Shown here piece after piece: positions 46,701 through 61,191 of a stretch of DNA of 64,000 bases. The position numbers and the translations under genes are program-made. The DNA is from Cyanoderma ruficeps. Its lineage: Eukaryota; Chordata; Aves; Passeriformes; Timaliidae. Positions within the stretch are counted from its first letter, which is position 1. The number at the start of each line of letters is the position of its first letter. Under the pieces are notes generated by a model. The model was not told the origin of the DNA. It was given only the letters and a program-made list of their open reading frames with translations, and searched no databases. The DNA is taken from NCBI GenBank assembly GCA_008694505.1, contig VZDJ01000623.1, forward strand, positions 2,042,442 through 2,106,441. The letters run 5' to 3'.

Positions 46701-49700
46701 CATGCATTGGCTCTAAGGGCCTGTCCCAAGAAGTGCCACCTCAACAAGGATTAGCTGCTTGTTGTGAACATGCTAATTTCTGATTGTAGTTCTGAGAGTG
46801 CGTTTTTTTTCCTTGCTGATAGAAACCATATTCACTAATAAAAATAATTAAATTTATATTCTCTAGATGTAATTGGTGATTATGCCCTCTAGGTGGAAAA
46901 AAAAGCTTTCAGATGAGCAGAAGCCTATATTCTCCGTTCAGATGACTAAAATTCCTTAATTTCCACAGAAGTGGTCTGCAGAGAGAGTTGTATCCCCCAA
47001 GCCTGCACAGAAAGGGCATTAGCAGCCATTTCCTAAAGTAATTTATAGTATTGTTCACTGTATTATGCCAACTCTAACAAACTCGCTCTTCCTTTACTGC
47101 TAGCATGGCTGTAATTCCAGTTACTCTATTGGGAATTTGGCTCTTGGAAAGCTAAGTGATTTATAAATTTTTAAGAAGTGATGCATACAGCTAATCTAAA
47201 GGAAAATGGGCTCTTGCTGCCTGTGCACCTGCTGTCTGGGAGGGGAGAGGATTTCTTGCAGGATTCCTCTGCTAAAATGGGGAAACTCTGATAATCTTTA
47301 GGGTAGCTTGTTTTAACAGACTGATGAAAGGTCATTGCTCCTGGAGCCTAAAGCCTTCAGTTCACCCAGAAATGGTTAAAGCACAGGTACCTATTTTTGC
47401 AGCAGTGCTTAGTCTTGAAACAAGATACGAATTTCCCAACTGCTGGCTATTTTGTGTGAGTGAGCAGGTTTTTGTGAAACCATGGTGGCCTTTATTTAGG
47501 TCACACTTGGGTCCCTTCTCCTTGCAGCCCTCCCCAGCATGCTTTCAGTGTGAGAAACAAACTCTTTCTAGGAAATAATTTGTTTATAGCCTCCTTCCTT
47601 CTAGCTGGGACTTCTGAGCCCTGGAGAAGTGTGATGCAGAAGGGATGCAAGGCTGGGAGCACGGGAAGAACTCCTCCTTGGTGAATTCATACCATAGTAA
47701 CTTGGTATTTGATTTCTGGATGAATGCAGTTACTTGTGCAGTTCTGGAATTGCCTCTGAAGGACTTCTGTATGGATACCCATGGCAAATGTACAATTCAA
47801 AACATGTCTTAAAAGAATTTCTTGCTAATCCATTTACCCTTGGTCCTTGACAATGTCCAGGTCAAAAGTTACGTGGTGTTCTCACTCCTCTGACACAGAT
47901 GGCACCTGACACAGTAGAGAGATGGAGGAGAAGCTGCTCTCTGCCCTGCTTCAGTTGTTAGTGTGTCATCGTTGCTAGAGAAACACAAAACCTTGGACTG
48001 GGATTCTGGCAGAATAAAAGCCTTTCAATTCATATTTGATCACATTTAAAGGAGGGGGAAGGAGGGACCTTGTAAAAACCCTGTTCATCCACTAGAGAGC
48101 ATATAGGCAGTGCTTCTCCTTGGAGAAAATAAAAATGTCAAGCTCTTATTATGCACAATAATGCAATGCAGTTTACTGCTGTTCTACCCACTGCAGTTAC
48201 ATATGGAGAAAAGACCATGTGAAAAATGGAAGAAGGCTTTGCAGATATATAACTTTCATGTTCAAAAGCCTCTTATCTCCTTGTTAGCGTTTAATGTCTT
48301 CTTGTTCTTAAAGAGAGTTCCTATTCTCCTCATGGAAATATTAAATTATTTACAAAGTTCCTGAAAAATACAGGGGTGGGCTTGAGAAGGTGCAAAGCCG
48401 ATCTCTGCAAGGGCATTTTATGGCTTTTAGAGGATTCCAGGGTTTAATTTCTGGCTGATGTGGTTTGGAAGAAGCTTCTGCAAACAAACTGATGTGAAGC
48501 TGCTCATTCTGCAGATGATCAATGCAAGAAGCTGGCGCTGAGAAGGTGATATCCTTTGAAGTCTAATGATATTAATGTTGACTCTTAAATATTTCATAGC
48601 TGTTACTCTTTTGTAGTGATTTTAGTGCTTGAGTTAAGGAGCACAATTTTTTTTTTCTCATCTAATTTCCATTTTTCCCCTTTAAACTGCCTCTCTCTGT
48701 GTGTATACAATACACATATGTAACTTCAGATTTAAACCATAGGGATCTGTGTGCATTAAATGGATAGTGGTACACCCCACTAATTAATTAAACTTTTTTT
48801 TTCCCCCATGGGTGTGAAATTTACTTTTTCCAAAGGCTATTTGTTAATACAGTGCATGTTAGAGGCAGTTTTTTCAGTGGAGCACGTTGCTGACTTTCTC
48901 TGTTGCCCTAGTTAACCTTATTCTGTCCATCTGTAGGTTACAGATGATTCCACTTACACTTGTAACCTGCTGTGAGAGCTAGGCATGAAAAATAGTATAG
49001 ATAGTTCAGGTAACTCTTCGGATACGTATCTTTTCCTCTGGATTTTTTAAAGCTTGTTTTATTTTATGGGAGGTAAAATCCTTTGTAATAAATTTGCTAC
49101 ATTTGTATAAAGCAACATGGGTTTGTCATACATTCATTATTATGTGGCCTTTCCTGGTGTGTTTTTTTTTTGCTTTTGGTGTGCCACGATTCTGACTTAG
49201 CCAGTGGCAAAATATTTGCGTAGTGCTTGGATACTGGATGGATTTCCACTGACACTAATGGACAATCTGGTCAGGATTTTATTTGCCATCAGCATAAAGC
49301 AAAACTTTCTTTTTGTTGCCTTTTGCTAGTGATCAATGAATCCACTTAGATTATAACCTGAAGTTAGGAGTAGAATTACATGTTAATATCTCATTGCAGT
49401 AAAACAACTGTTAGAGTCCATTACTTTTCTGGGGAAAAGAATGGGATTTGTTTAATTTTAACTGCCTCAGTAGTGTACTGGTGCACATATAAATGCTGAT
49501 GAATGAAATCAAACAATTAGAATTAGAAATTAATAACACAAGGCGTCTAGTCATTTCAGCAAGTTTGCATTTTGATTCTGATTGATTTTTCTAATATTTG
49601 CTAAGTGCATATGTATCCACAAAGGCTTTATATCCATATGCTGTATTTTTAAAATGCTGGCATGTTGACTTCTGGGAGCTAGATCTGTTATTTGACAGCA

Positions 49701-52700
49701 TATTATAATTTAATTTCTGTTATCTGAAAAACTGCACCATTAAAATAGCTGATGCAGAATTTAAGTATGTCTGTTCATTGTTCTCTTTTTCAAGGTTTTG
49801 GAAATTACACTTGCTGCCTAGCACTGTGAAGCTGGTTTACATTTCAGGCAGGGTTATTTTTCCTCTTTGAATGACAGCAAGTATTCGTGTGCATGTATGC
49901 AAGTGTGACATGAAAACTGCCTTACTGTTCTGTTTTTGCTTTTTAATTGATATTTGGATGATATAAAGCGAGCAACTGCCATCTGACAATAAAGTGGACC
50001 AACTTTCCCAGCTGGATGTCATATTTGACAAAGTATGTAACCAGAGAAACTGTGAATTATGTAAAGTGCTAAGTAGGATTCTGGGTGTAACTTATTACCC
50101 TGTGGGCTGGAAGATACTGCTTGTTATTTACTTGCACTTTCTGAAGCAACATTATTCTGGGTGTTTCTCAGAAGTGCTAAACTTCATTATTGGGAAAAAA
50201 AAAATCGAGGAGTGAGTGTCATACTTCTGGTTTCCTATGGGAGATTTTGGAAGGCTGGCTGTGAGTAGTGTAGAGTATGATTTCTTGAACTCTTGCCTTG
50301 CATGTGTCTGCTCTGCTGCCGCCAGGTCGGGACCAGGGTGATCCAGATTTCCTGACAGCTCCTGATGAGGACAGATGCTGCTGTCTGGGTCCACTGAGAT
50401 AAGCGTTTCTTGGGCCTCTTTGGGGTGGTGGCTTAGTTTTATATTCTGTGTTTACCTCACCAAGGTATATCTTATTTCCTTGTTGATGGTGTCCCTTTGT
50501 GGCTCTGTGCTTGGTTTTTCGGTTTTCTTTTTTCAGTTAAACTGAATCACATAATTTTTTTTACATAAAGTTCTTGAAAAGCTGGTGTACTAACATCAGG
50601 AGCTCGTTTTGCTGCATGAACCTAATTCAGCTTCTCTGAAATAGACATTTTAAATTTTAACCTCAATATAAAACTTGCTACTTTGTTTTTTCTGCTTTCC
50701 ACACTGCACCTGCTGTTCTTCCTCAGGATCCCTGGATTTGTTGTTGAGCCGTGTGCAGCTCCTTCTTATTTACCAACTACCACGAGAGTCGCAGGTGATC
50801 TGTGGAGGTAGCCAAACCTTTTGCAGTAGAATTCAAGTTGTGTTGGGAGGCTGCAGCCACGTGAGGGTGTACAAGTTGGTTTGGTTGTAGGAGGAAATAG
50901 CCTTAAGAAGGACTAGATTTGGTGGAGAGCTTGGCTCTGGTGCTAAAAAATTGTTGTTTTGTGATGCATTAGACTGGACTTGTACAAGAACTCGCTGCTC
51001 AGAGCAGATAACTGGAGTCATAGTAGGCATCTGGTTGGTGTTTGTGGGCGGGATGCGTGTCAGAAAAAAGCTCATGTCCGTCAGTTGTTGGGTGTTTTTA
51101 CTAAGATGAGGCAATATTAGCTGCTGGATCAGGCCCTGGGCTCAGGGTTGTCTCTGCTGTCTCTGGCCCTGCAGGTGAAAGGACAGTCCAGGGAACCTGC
51201 CTGGTTTCCATCTTCTGGCAGAGGCAGCTCACCTTGCCTGTCCCTTCATTAACTGGAGGGGACAAAAGGGAGTGATGCTTTAAATACTCAAGTTTTGAAA
51301 TAAATACTTTCAGCTGCTTTCCATTTTTTATCTCTGTGCTTTCAGGTTCTTTTTTTCCCTTCATGTTTTTTGGGGTCTTTCAAAGCTGATGGTGCTGTGC
51401 AATGGGAGAGGTGGATGTTTTCTGCTCTTTTATGTGTGAGCATTATGCAGGGTGGAGAGAGTCCAGGAAGAGCAGCAGTGTGGCTGGGAGAGACAGTCTT
51501 GCCCTTGCTGAGTCTTTGATGAATGGCAAACCTTCCCTTTCCTAAAGATCTGTCCAGAGACTTCCTTACTCTTGCAGCAAGCAAAAGGCACTGTATTTTT
51601 CAAAATCCTGCTGAAGGAACAGGAAAATATCAAGAACTAGAAAACACCTGCATTATCCCCTCTTACAAAACCTTCCTGACTTCTTGGCAGATCAAGGGAA
51701 GACCTGGTGCATGCCTCCAGGAAGATTTAGGTTTCAGCTCATGGGCACTTTCCTGCGTAAAACCTTGTTCAAAGTATGTTGGATCAGCTGACGGAGCAGG
51801 TCTGTGGGGTGCAATACACTGGGAGCTGCTTTTTCCCATAATCCAAGTGTTTTGGGGGCGAAGAAAGGAGAGTGCTGCTGTGGTGGTGACTCACAGGAGT
51901 CTTGTGCTGTCGTGTGCTTCACTTTCACATGTGAAGCTCTGTTCCAGCATGAAAACAGAATGCACCACGCCACAGGTGCTTGCAACCCTGAGCATGTGAC
52001 TTCCTTGGTGTCTGTGCTCATTTTGAGCTTTGAGGTCTGCAGAGCTGGGTGACAAGGACAAGAGAATATTACTGTACTGGTGTGGTGGGAAGGCCTTGCA
52101 GAACCCCTGCAAAATGACAAATGTTGTGTCAAAACCTCAGGAATCTAGTAGCTTGCAAACAGCTTATCCTTCTCCAATTTTTCATAAGTATTTTATTTTC
52201 ACATAAATTCTATGTGATGCCTACAAATACAGCTGTCTCAAATTACAATTCTATGATTTTTTCACTCACACATGAACCCAATTCTCGGTTTTCTATAGTG
52301 GCTTTGAGACAGTGTAGCAATACGTAAAGTATCTGAAAATTCAGAAATTTAATTACTGCTGTTGGAACTTTGGTCCGTTGGTCAGAATTCAGGCAGTGAT
52401 GTAGCAGCTGCTGCCCAGTAATTCCTATTGCACAATGCAAAAGTATTAAGTTTAGCAAGAAGGTGCTAAAAACATGACCAAACTGAATTTTCAGTTGGTT
52501 TCCTGTTTTTAACATTTACATTCAAACAACAGAATGAACGTAACGCTTTCCATCTGGGTCTCATCAGTTAAGGCTTATCTTTTGGTAAATCTAATAATGA
52601 GTTTCTGCTTACTAATTTCATTGCAAGATCGTAGGGTTTAAAAAAAACAAAACCATTGAGACGCTCAAGTGAAAAGGAAGTTTTATGTGTGCTGTGTGTT

Positions 52701-53781
52701 CATTTCAAGTGTATAAGCACCTTAACGAAAAAAAGAAATATGATATTTTCCCCTTCTTTATTAACTTGTCAAGAGTCTTAGGCTAAAATTTGGAAAATTT
52801 TATAGCCTTCAGTGCACTGTATTCAAGTTCTGCTTTTAAAAGCTTAAAGTAATTTTTTTAATCAATATACCAATTTCCAAAAATTTTCCAATCCCCAGTA
52901 TCCTACTTCTGTTAAGTTTTGTGAATCTTTTCATTTTATGTAGTTGATAATTGTATCCTGTATCTAAGTTGTGTAGTTATGGCGAAAAATTACCAATATA
53001 ATTCTCTACAATCACCATTATTATTTATGTCCTTCCCAAAATACTTCAGAGCTTAAAAATACCATCTTTAAAAGATTTTTTTTTTCAGTTTTCATACAGC
53101 AAGTAACCAGTGCTCAGACCCAGGCCCTTTTAAAATACCCAGTTCTGCTGACCACAGTTGGATATTCAATAATCTAATTTTTCACTAGAAATTTTGGGTT
53201 TTCTCTAGAAGTTTTCATGCGACCTCCTGCTTTCACTTTGAATTTTAAGTCCTAGTGATTTTTTTTTTAAATAAACTTGTTCCTAGCATTTGCTCTGCAC
53301 CAAAATCCAACATTTTCAACTTTTCCAGATTTCCTTCCCTGACTTCTGTTCTGCAGCAAGTTCAGCCCCACTTTTCTGTATTAGTTAACCTTTTGCCCTG
53401 TAAATATTCGTTAATGGAAATTTTTCCTTGTTGGCTCAGGTTTGTGATAGTCAGCGAGCCTGGGCTGATAAGGAAACCCTGCTGCCAGTGTGCTGAGGAA
53501 AGCATTAAACCACAGCTGTACTCCTTAGTGCTCCTGTCTTTACCTGCCCCAATGGCATGCCATTACACTTGATTTATCCAGTGTAACCTGATCCTTGTAC
53601 AAAGCAAAGCTTCCTTGTCATAAGGCCTTCCATTTTCATGCCTTTCTTATCTTTTTTCCAGCTGCATTTTCCCCAGTGCAACAAACAGCTCTGGTGTAAA
53701 ACTTCTGCAGTAAAAGGAGCCAGGAATAAATCTGTGCAGGTTGGGTTTTGGTGGAACTTAGACAGATAAATGTGGTTGGGG

Positions 53782-53810
53782 TTTTATTTATTTATTTATT
53801 TATTTTATTC
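53782..53810. repeat. (TTTA)n microsatellite
   Basis: About six TTTA units followed by TTTTATTCTATTC. Ordinary tetranucleotide repeat. Confidence 0.9.
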
Positions 53811-55007
53811 TATTCCCTTTTAGTCTCCTGCTTTCTGATTCCTTTCCATGATATCAATCACCTTACTTACCTCAGTACTGGAGTGCTGGAGATGGGAGCT
53901 GTGAGATGCACCATTCTGTAGCATATCCTGTTATCTGCCTGTTTTCCTGATCTGCCTTGGGAGCCCAGCTGCAGCCACCTCAGGCTGCCTGTTGGGGGGC
54001 TGCAGGGGGCAATTTTGCATTTCCGTGAAGCTGTGTGTTTAAAAGCTAAATAAACTAAAATATGCACAATTCTTCCATAGTCAGTCCCACCAGGAGACTT
54101 TCCTCATCACACTTTGACATAAAACAGCTCTTAGCACCGATCTTTGTGTTGGATGGAGCTTACAGTGGGTTTTGCAAAGAAAGCTTTCATCCATGTGTCC
54201 CTGCAAATTAAAACAGAGAGCTTAGAGAAAGCTAAAACAAGTTCCCATTGCAAAATGGGAAGATGTTGCTAAGTTCAGGTGATTGGGAATAATATCATGC
54301 CTTTAGAAGTCTTTAAATTGATTGAGAAATGCCAGATTTCTGTGACAGAAAAGAACTGAAAAATCTAACTCTATCTATTTCTTTGTCTTAGGAACTTTCT
54401 TTCCTGTTTTAATTTTTTTTTCTTTGAAGTGACATAGACTGAAAAGTTCCTTTGCCCATTTTTAGAAGGGAAACCCAAGGCTCCCCTGCAATATAATTGG
54501 TTGTGTCCTTCCAGTTCAGATTTTGATTTCTACTGAGTATTTTTGGATCCATCAAAAACATGACTTGCAGTCAGAATCTGTGTCCTTGTCAACCTTTCAG
54601 TAAGCAGAGGTCAAGCCAGAACATGAGAAAACAACTTACATATTCATAATTGCATAAATTGTCCCAAAAGAAAGTCTTTCATTATATGCTGTCCATTTGC
54701 ATGCTCAGTTAATAGTTTAGTGGGCATCATGAAGATGTCAGCTGCTTCTTTACTGATAAATTTTATTTTATTTTGCATTAGCCTACATACTTTTTCAGGC
54801 AAGAGAATTAGTGTAATCTCTTTCAGAGGGATGGTGACATGAGTTCGATGCTACTAGAAGGGATGATAGCACTGAGTATCTGTTAGAAAGGAAGAAATCT
54901 TTGAAATGTTCCATTCACCTATGCAGTTAAAGTGACTAGAGATTCAAACAGTCCTCAAAACATTGATGCAACTTCACTGTGTCTGTAAGTCTATAAGCAC
55001 CTGCCAC

Positions 55008-55028
55008 TAAAACAAACAAACAAAAAAA
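55008..55028. repeat. (AAAC)n short repeat
   Basis: Three to four AAAC units ending in an A-run. Confidence 0.8.
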
Positions 55029-56497
55029 TCAAACTGTGAGAAGAGAAAGCGTTTGAAAGGTAAAGCAACAATAAACAGTTACTGCACTGAAGGTATGGCA
55101 GTTTTTTAACAGTGTGGGTGAAAGAAATGGGGCAGGAAAATCTGGGGAAAGGTAATGTAAACTAATGAAAACTTATGTGGTTTCCATTAATAGCTTTTAG
55201 GAGGTTTGGGGGAAAAGCCATTTCATAATAGAATAAAATAATAAAGACAGTGATCAGTGGTAGTCTGGGCCACAGATGAAGCCATCTGAAGATGAAGAAA
55301 CCCAGGTGTGATCCAACATTGCTTTGGTCCAGTTTTTGGTGGCATCTTTGTCACTAATGAGTGTTCTCAGGAACGTTTGAGGATTCCTGCTCTAATCAGC
55401 TCCATGCAGCCCTGAGCACAGTGGTCAGAATTCTCTAATATTCTTAGTCTGACTACAGCAAAGCTAAATCTGCCTTCAGTTGGGAGAGTTTGCCTTGGTG
55501 AATCAGGCCAGCCCCTGAGAAAAGGTGACAGGGTTGCCAGGAAGAGAAAATGTCAGGAAAGGAACAAAACCCCCACCTGCTTACTAGTGAAAGCAAAGAC
55601 TGTGACCTAGTTTCCCTTTTTCCATTATGATGTGTTTTAGCAAAATTGCCACCATGTCCCTGCAGAAGTGTTGACCCCCAGCCACACCTCAGGGCTCCCC
55701 AACAGCCAAGCTGTGCAGAGCCCAGCATCATCCACACAGCAGATCATCTGCCACAGCTCTGGGGGCAAAAAAAATCAATCCAAGAGGCAGCAGGTAACTC
55801 CAGAGAAACACAGGGCTCCTGCCAAACCCCCATGTGGGGCAAAAGCACTTGTAGGAAGCAGGAGGCGAGTCAAAAACAGAGCAGGGGCCGTGGCAGAGCC
55901 TGCACAGGTTCACCTGCCCTGTGTTGGTGCCTCCACCCCTCCCAGGCACAGCCACTTGCCAAAGCAAACTGCAGTTTTTATGAAGGTCTTGAACTGGAGC
56001 CAGGTAATTACCTTCAGGAAATTTTCATGTTGCTAAATGATAATCTATAGAAAGTGAATGAGGATGCAGGCTGGAGGGGGAAAGATAAAAATTTTGTAGT
56101 ATAATACACAACCATCTTGATTTAGAAGCTGTGTTTAGGAAGATCTTGGTGTGATCTTCAGGGGAATATTCTGTTTGGTAAGTGCTAATCCTAGGAGGAT
56201 CCTTTGCCTTTGGTGGATATACACCATGTGTAAATACTGGACTCAACACATTGAATTTTGATCCTGAACTACCCAAAATTAGCATTGAGCAGTATCAGCC
56301 AATTGTAACAGTGCTGAGTGTCAGAACTTTGCATGTGACTTTTCAAGAATCAGAAAAAACATCTCTGCTGAAGAGGCTGTTTCCTCAAACTGACTTTCAC
56401 ATTCACTTTTGTTTTTTTCACTGCTATTAATTTATTTCCTGCATTCCATTAAAAATGGCATTTACAGGTCAAGGAGCATTAAAATGATTTCATTTGG

Positions 56498-56535
56498 AAA
56501 AAAAAAAAAAAAACAAAAACAAAAACCAAAAAACA
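56498..56535. repeat. Poly-A with A-rich CAAAAAC tail
   Basis: Sixteen A residues followed by CAAAAAC-type units. It looks like a degenerating poly-A tract, but I see no retroposed gene on its 5' side. Confidence 0.85.
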
Positions 56536-57379
56536 GCAACCACAACTGAAAAACAACAGCAAAACCCTCTCTGCCTTTGTTGATTGTGCAGTTTACAAAA
56601 GATTTACATTTTTCACATCTGTTGCTCTCCCATTATAGTTTTAGTCTTGCATGTAAAATCAATACAGCAGCATAAACAATCTCCCAATGGCTGGAGAAGG
56701 AAAGCTTAATAATAGCTCTGAGAAATTTTTTTGTCCAAAAGAATATAAAACATCCTGTATTTTTTTATGATGTCACAAGAAGTGGAGAGTCTGACATTAT
56801 CACATTAACTGCTAATGTATAAATGCAACACTAATGTACTAGAATTAAAACTTTGTATAATGACCTTCCCTTGGTTCAGCCATTAAAAATACATTAATAC
56901 TCTGTCTTGCAAATTGGACCTGATGGAGTTTTATTCATCAATAACCAGTTTGTGGGGGGTGTTGTTTGTATGGATATCTGTGTTTATTTTCTGGAAAATT
57001 ATTCTGTCTTTGTCTTTTGCGAAGTAGAAGTCAGCAACACCTCAGCTGCACTTATATAGCTTTCATTTTATTTTTATTTTATTTGCAAGAATGGTAGCCA
57101 GAACAAGGAAACTCGATCTCCTTCCTCCTGTCTTGTACTCAAGTTGGCCAGCTTTATCCACTGCTGTGTGCTTCAATGTACACATTTGTAAAATCAGTGT
57201 ATTGCTCATCTCATGTGCAAATTGAGACTAAATTAACAGATGTTTGTACCTACTTTCACATTCTCCTAAGAGTCACAGTATGTGAGTGCAAAGCAGTTGT
57301 TGCTGGGACATGAGAACATTGGAGCAAAGGCTTTTTTGGAGACGGGGAGCAGGTTGCAAAGGGCTACATGGAGGGTCAC

Positions 57380-57399
57380 TTTTTTTTTTTTTTCCCCCC
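57380..57399. repeat. T14-C6 tract followed by CAGG
   Basis: A T-run passes into C6 and then AGGTA, a polypyrimidine tract with an AG (57400-57401). It resembles a splice acceptor but is followed at once by GGTAC. No coding exon can be supported. Confidence 0.75.
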
Positions 57400-60300
57400 A
57401 GGTACTTTGGAATCTTTTAAAAAATCCCTCCTTGAGGCAGATGGGGCACAAGACAGCAAAAGATACCTCCCATATAATAGGTGTTATTTCTTGCATCCCT
57501 CTTCTACAACCTGCATGCATCAAGGCTTTAAAGCCCTTAAAAGCTCTGAGGTGAACAAAAAGACTGCTGGAACAGCAGTGGGCATGTCGAAGCACACTTG
57601 AAGATAACAGCTGTCAGGACACAGGAGATGAAAATGCAACCAAGTAGACAGGCTGCAGGAAAACTTGGCCTTGGGCATTTTGCTTTCACTCCAGTAGTTT
57701 TAACCCTTTGTACTCCAGAAATTATTTTTAAAGTTGGGGGCGCACAAAGGAGGAGAAAATCCTTTGTGAGCTGTCTCTGAAAAATGAAAATACACAAATA
57801 ACTAGTAAATAGCTGCTGGGTCACTGCTATAAAGTACAGGCAGAGCTGCATTTAGACAGCTTGGCTTTTATGTGATTGTGAGCTGTGTGTTTCCTCATAC
57901 GGGAACTACCGCCAGCCCAATTTTAATCAGTTGCAATTTTCTTTTTGCGTCTAAATTAGAATAGCTTGGATTGAAGGGGAAGTGAAAAGAAATGTCTGCC
58001 AAAGCATTTCTGTAAGGCAAGAACTCTTTCACTTTAGTTTCATCATGCATCTCCAGTCTGATATTCTTCATTTTACCCAAATATTACCAAGATCACTACT
58101 CTAGTGTATTTTACATCAGCTTTCTGCTTGCAAAGCTAAATAAGCAGTTTGTGAGCCATGCTGGGAAGTCTCCCCACAGACCTTGCTCTTTAAAACATTT
58201 GGGTACAAGCGTGACTCAGATTGGTGACGGAGAATGGAAACTTTCAGTTCTGTTGTTGTCTAGAATCCACCTTGATTTGGGAACAACCAAAAATATTCCT
58301 TCCTGATGACCGCCCGGGGGCCTCTGTGAGGAGGCTCGGGGGTATCAGTTACTGCAAGTAAGCAAACACGTATTTGGCACATGCCTCAGCAGAGACCAAT
58401 GTACCTCCCAGCCAAGCTGAGGGACCTTAGCAGGACAGAGCTTGATTTGTGACTAAATTCCAACCTGTGACCCTGCAAAGCTCCTCGCTCTGCTGAGCCT
58501 GTTGCTCCTGCAGTTTCCATCTGCATTATATACAGTTAGAACGAAAATGGCTAAATACAAGTTTCTGCTAGCATCTGTTCCCATGCCTGTTGTCTGAAAC
58601 AAAGCCTAATTATCACAGCCCCTTCCTTCGTATTTTCTTTTGACTTACCCAATTGTCTACATCTTTGATATCTGGAGCATAAATGCCAAGGCTGAAATGT
58701 GCATTCAATTAGATGACTCTTGACTGACCTACATAACAGTTCATTCATGAGATAATGTGACCTGGAGTCATGGAGATAGAAGCCAGTTGATTGAGCTGGC
58801 TTGGCTGTATACACTGCAAACTCTCCAGTGATTGAGGAATCATCTAAAATTAGCCATACACTGTACGTTGTCGAGAGCCTTTCAGACCCGGCTCTGTTTC
58901 GGTAATATTTTTTTTTTTATGAGATGGGCGTATAATTTGTCACATTGTAATTCTTTAATGCTTAACTTTATTAGCAAGAGGGACTTGGGTATCAAATAAA
59001 ACGAGCAATTAAGTGATTTATGCTTCAAGTCTGCTCTCAGTTCAGGGCGTAGGTAGCCAGCCTCCCATGAAGGGGTGAGAGCGTGCACAGTATTTACCAC
59101 TTCCTTCAGAGAGCTACAAAATGGTGCTTTTTGAAGATGAACCTCGTTGTGCATGTAAATCCCAACTGGCTATTACTGCGCCGCAAGTTAAAATGTATTT
59201 TTGTATTAAATGTTATTGTGTGTTCGTAGAGAACCACAGGGTGTTTTCCCTAGCTTTTGCCTACTACATTTGTGAACTTGCAGCTTTCAGCTGTGGGGGG
59301 AAAAAAAGTTAACCAGGGAGCGAGTGGTTTCAGTTTGAGGACTAAGCGACAGTTTTTGTATTGCTAAGCCACAAAGGAAGCTCAGATAAAGGTTGTAGGT
59401 CGGAAAGAAACCTTGAGGAGCATGCTCGTGAGGCGAGGCACTTGAAGAAAGGCTGCAGCTGTCACTTCCACATCTGAGGAGCTGTGAGGTATTTCAATCA
59501 TTTTCTTATTCTAGCTTGTCTTAAAGATTCATTAACAGAATAATATAAAATTATCTGGTGTCCTCTGGGGTGCAAATCCTTCTATTTTCATTTTTTCCCT
59601 CGGTGAGTGTGGTAGGAACAGTCTGTGCTCTGTCATGCCCAGTTCCTCTCAGATGGAGCTGCTTTGGTACTGACTGATGAGTGTCGTGAGGAGGACGGGG
59701 GGACATTTTGTGCAGGGAGGCTGTGGACTCTTCAAAACACATTTGGGGCACAGCACCACGGTTCCTGAGGCTTTCTTTTCTAGTAGATGCATCTCGTGGG
59801 GGTTTTACACGGTTTTAAGGAGCAGGTTGCTTGCTGCCTCCTTCTCTGTCTCTTCCATGCTTCTGTGGCTAACTCCGTGGTGATCCTCTCTTGGGAAGGG
59901 TGAAGATTAATCAAAATGCCCAGGAGCTGGCTGTCAGATGTCCAGCAGGAGGTTTCCTGAGAGTCTTTTTTTGAGTTCTTTAGGGGTTATGGGGTTTTTT
60001 ATACTACTTGACGTTGTACAAGAAATAATACGGAAGTGCCAACCTGTACAAAAGGCATTTAATTTATTCTTTCACATCGTACATTTTGCAGTGCTTTTGT
60101 ATGATCATTTTTTCTTTCTTTATGGTGCATATACATTGTTTGGCTTTGAGTGAATAAATTGTTGGGAATGCTGGAGAGAGGAGCAGCAGAGAAACTTTTA
60201 TATTTTGCAGGAGTTTTTTGGTTCAGACAGACCACTTGGGCTCCAAGCTGAGGCTGAAATTGCACAGGGCCCAATTAGTGCCTGTTACCTTTGCTGTTTG

Positions 60301-61172
60301 CTCTTGATGGGTTGCAGAGACAGAGGTTTAATTAAGCAGAAATGGGGATGTGGAGTTAATGTTCATTATAACTAAAATCGAAACAGCTGTTTACCTTGCC
60401 GAAGCCTTGTGTGTTAACGTCCATAAATCTCACCTCGAGGAGAGCTCGGAGGAGCCAGCCCCTTCCCAGATACCGTGTGATATCATTTTACATACTCATT
60501 TTCACAACATTTCCTAATCATATTAATTAACACATTAGGGTATAATTCTTATTGTCTGCAGAAATTACTTCAATTAAAACTATTAACATATTATCATGAT
60601 TGTTATGGTATTTGCAATTTGCTTTGTTACTACTCAACAACTACTGCAGCAAACCCAAATGTTTGAAATCAGCACAAAATTGTCATGGCTGCACTTTTCC
60701 TCCTAACTGTCACATCAGATCTCACTGCAAACTTCCTGAATAAGCTCTGTTTCTGTGCTGGGGTTTCCTCTTTAAAAAAAAAGATGTGAGAGGCCATGAC
60801 TCCTTCAAGTGGAGGACAGAAATATTTTGTCTTGATTAGGCTCTGCAGTGCCTAACAGGAGTGTGTGATCACTGTGCAAGTTCATATGGAAAGAGTAAAT
60901 AATTACAGTGGAGAACAAGAGAGTAATGAATAGAAACTGGTCAGATTCATGCTAAAAAATTAGTAGGTTTTTTGCTTTTTTTCTTTTCTTGGTCAGAGCT
61001 GTGAGAGTTTCTGGTCTGGCTGTCTTGGAAGAGGAATGAAGGCAAGAGGCTAGCTTTAATATTGAACATTTTCAGATTCAAAGTCCTCTTACAAACAAGT
61101 GAAACACGCTGCCTGTGTAAGAGGCAAACATTCGTTGTTAGTGTAATTGAAATCTAAATGGTCTCATCAACA

Positions 61173-61191
61173 ATTATTATTATTATTATTT
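61173..61191. repeat. (ATT)n microsatellite
   Basis: About six ATT units in AT-rich intron. Confidence 0.9.

Noticed and set aside
51523..51999. 158-codon + strand frame in the distal intron
   Set aside because: Other frames on both strands are open over the same bases, no domain or signal is visible, and no splice sites frame it.
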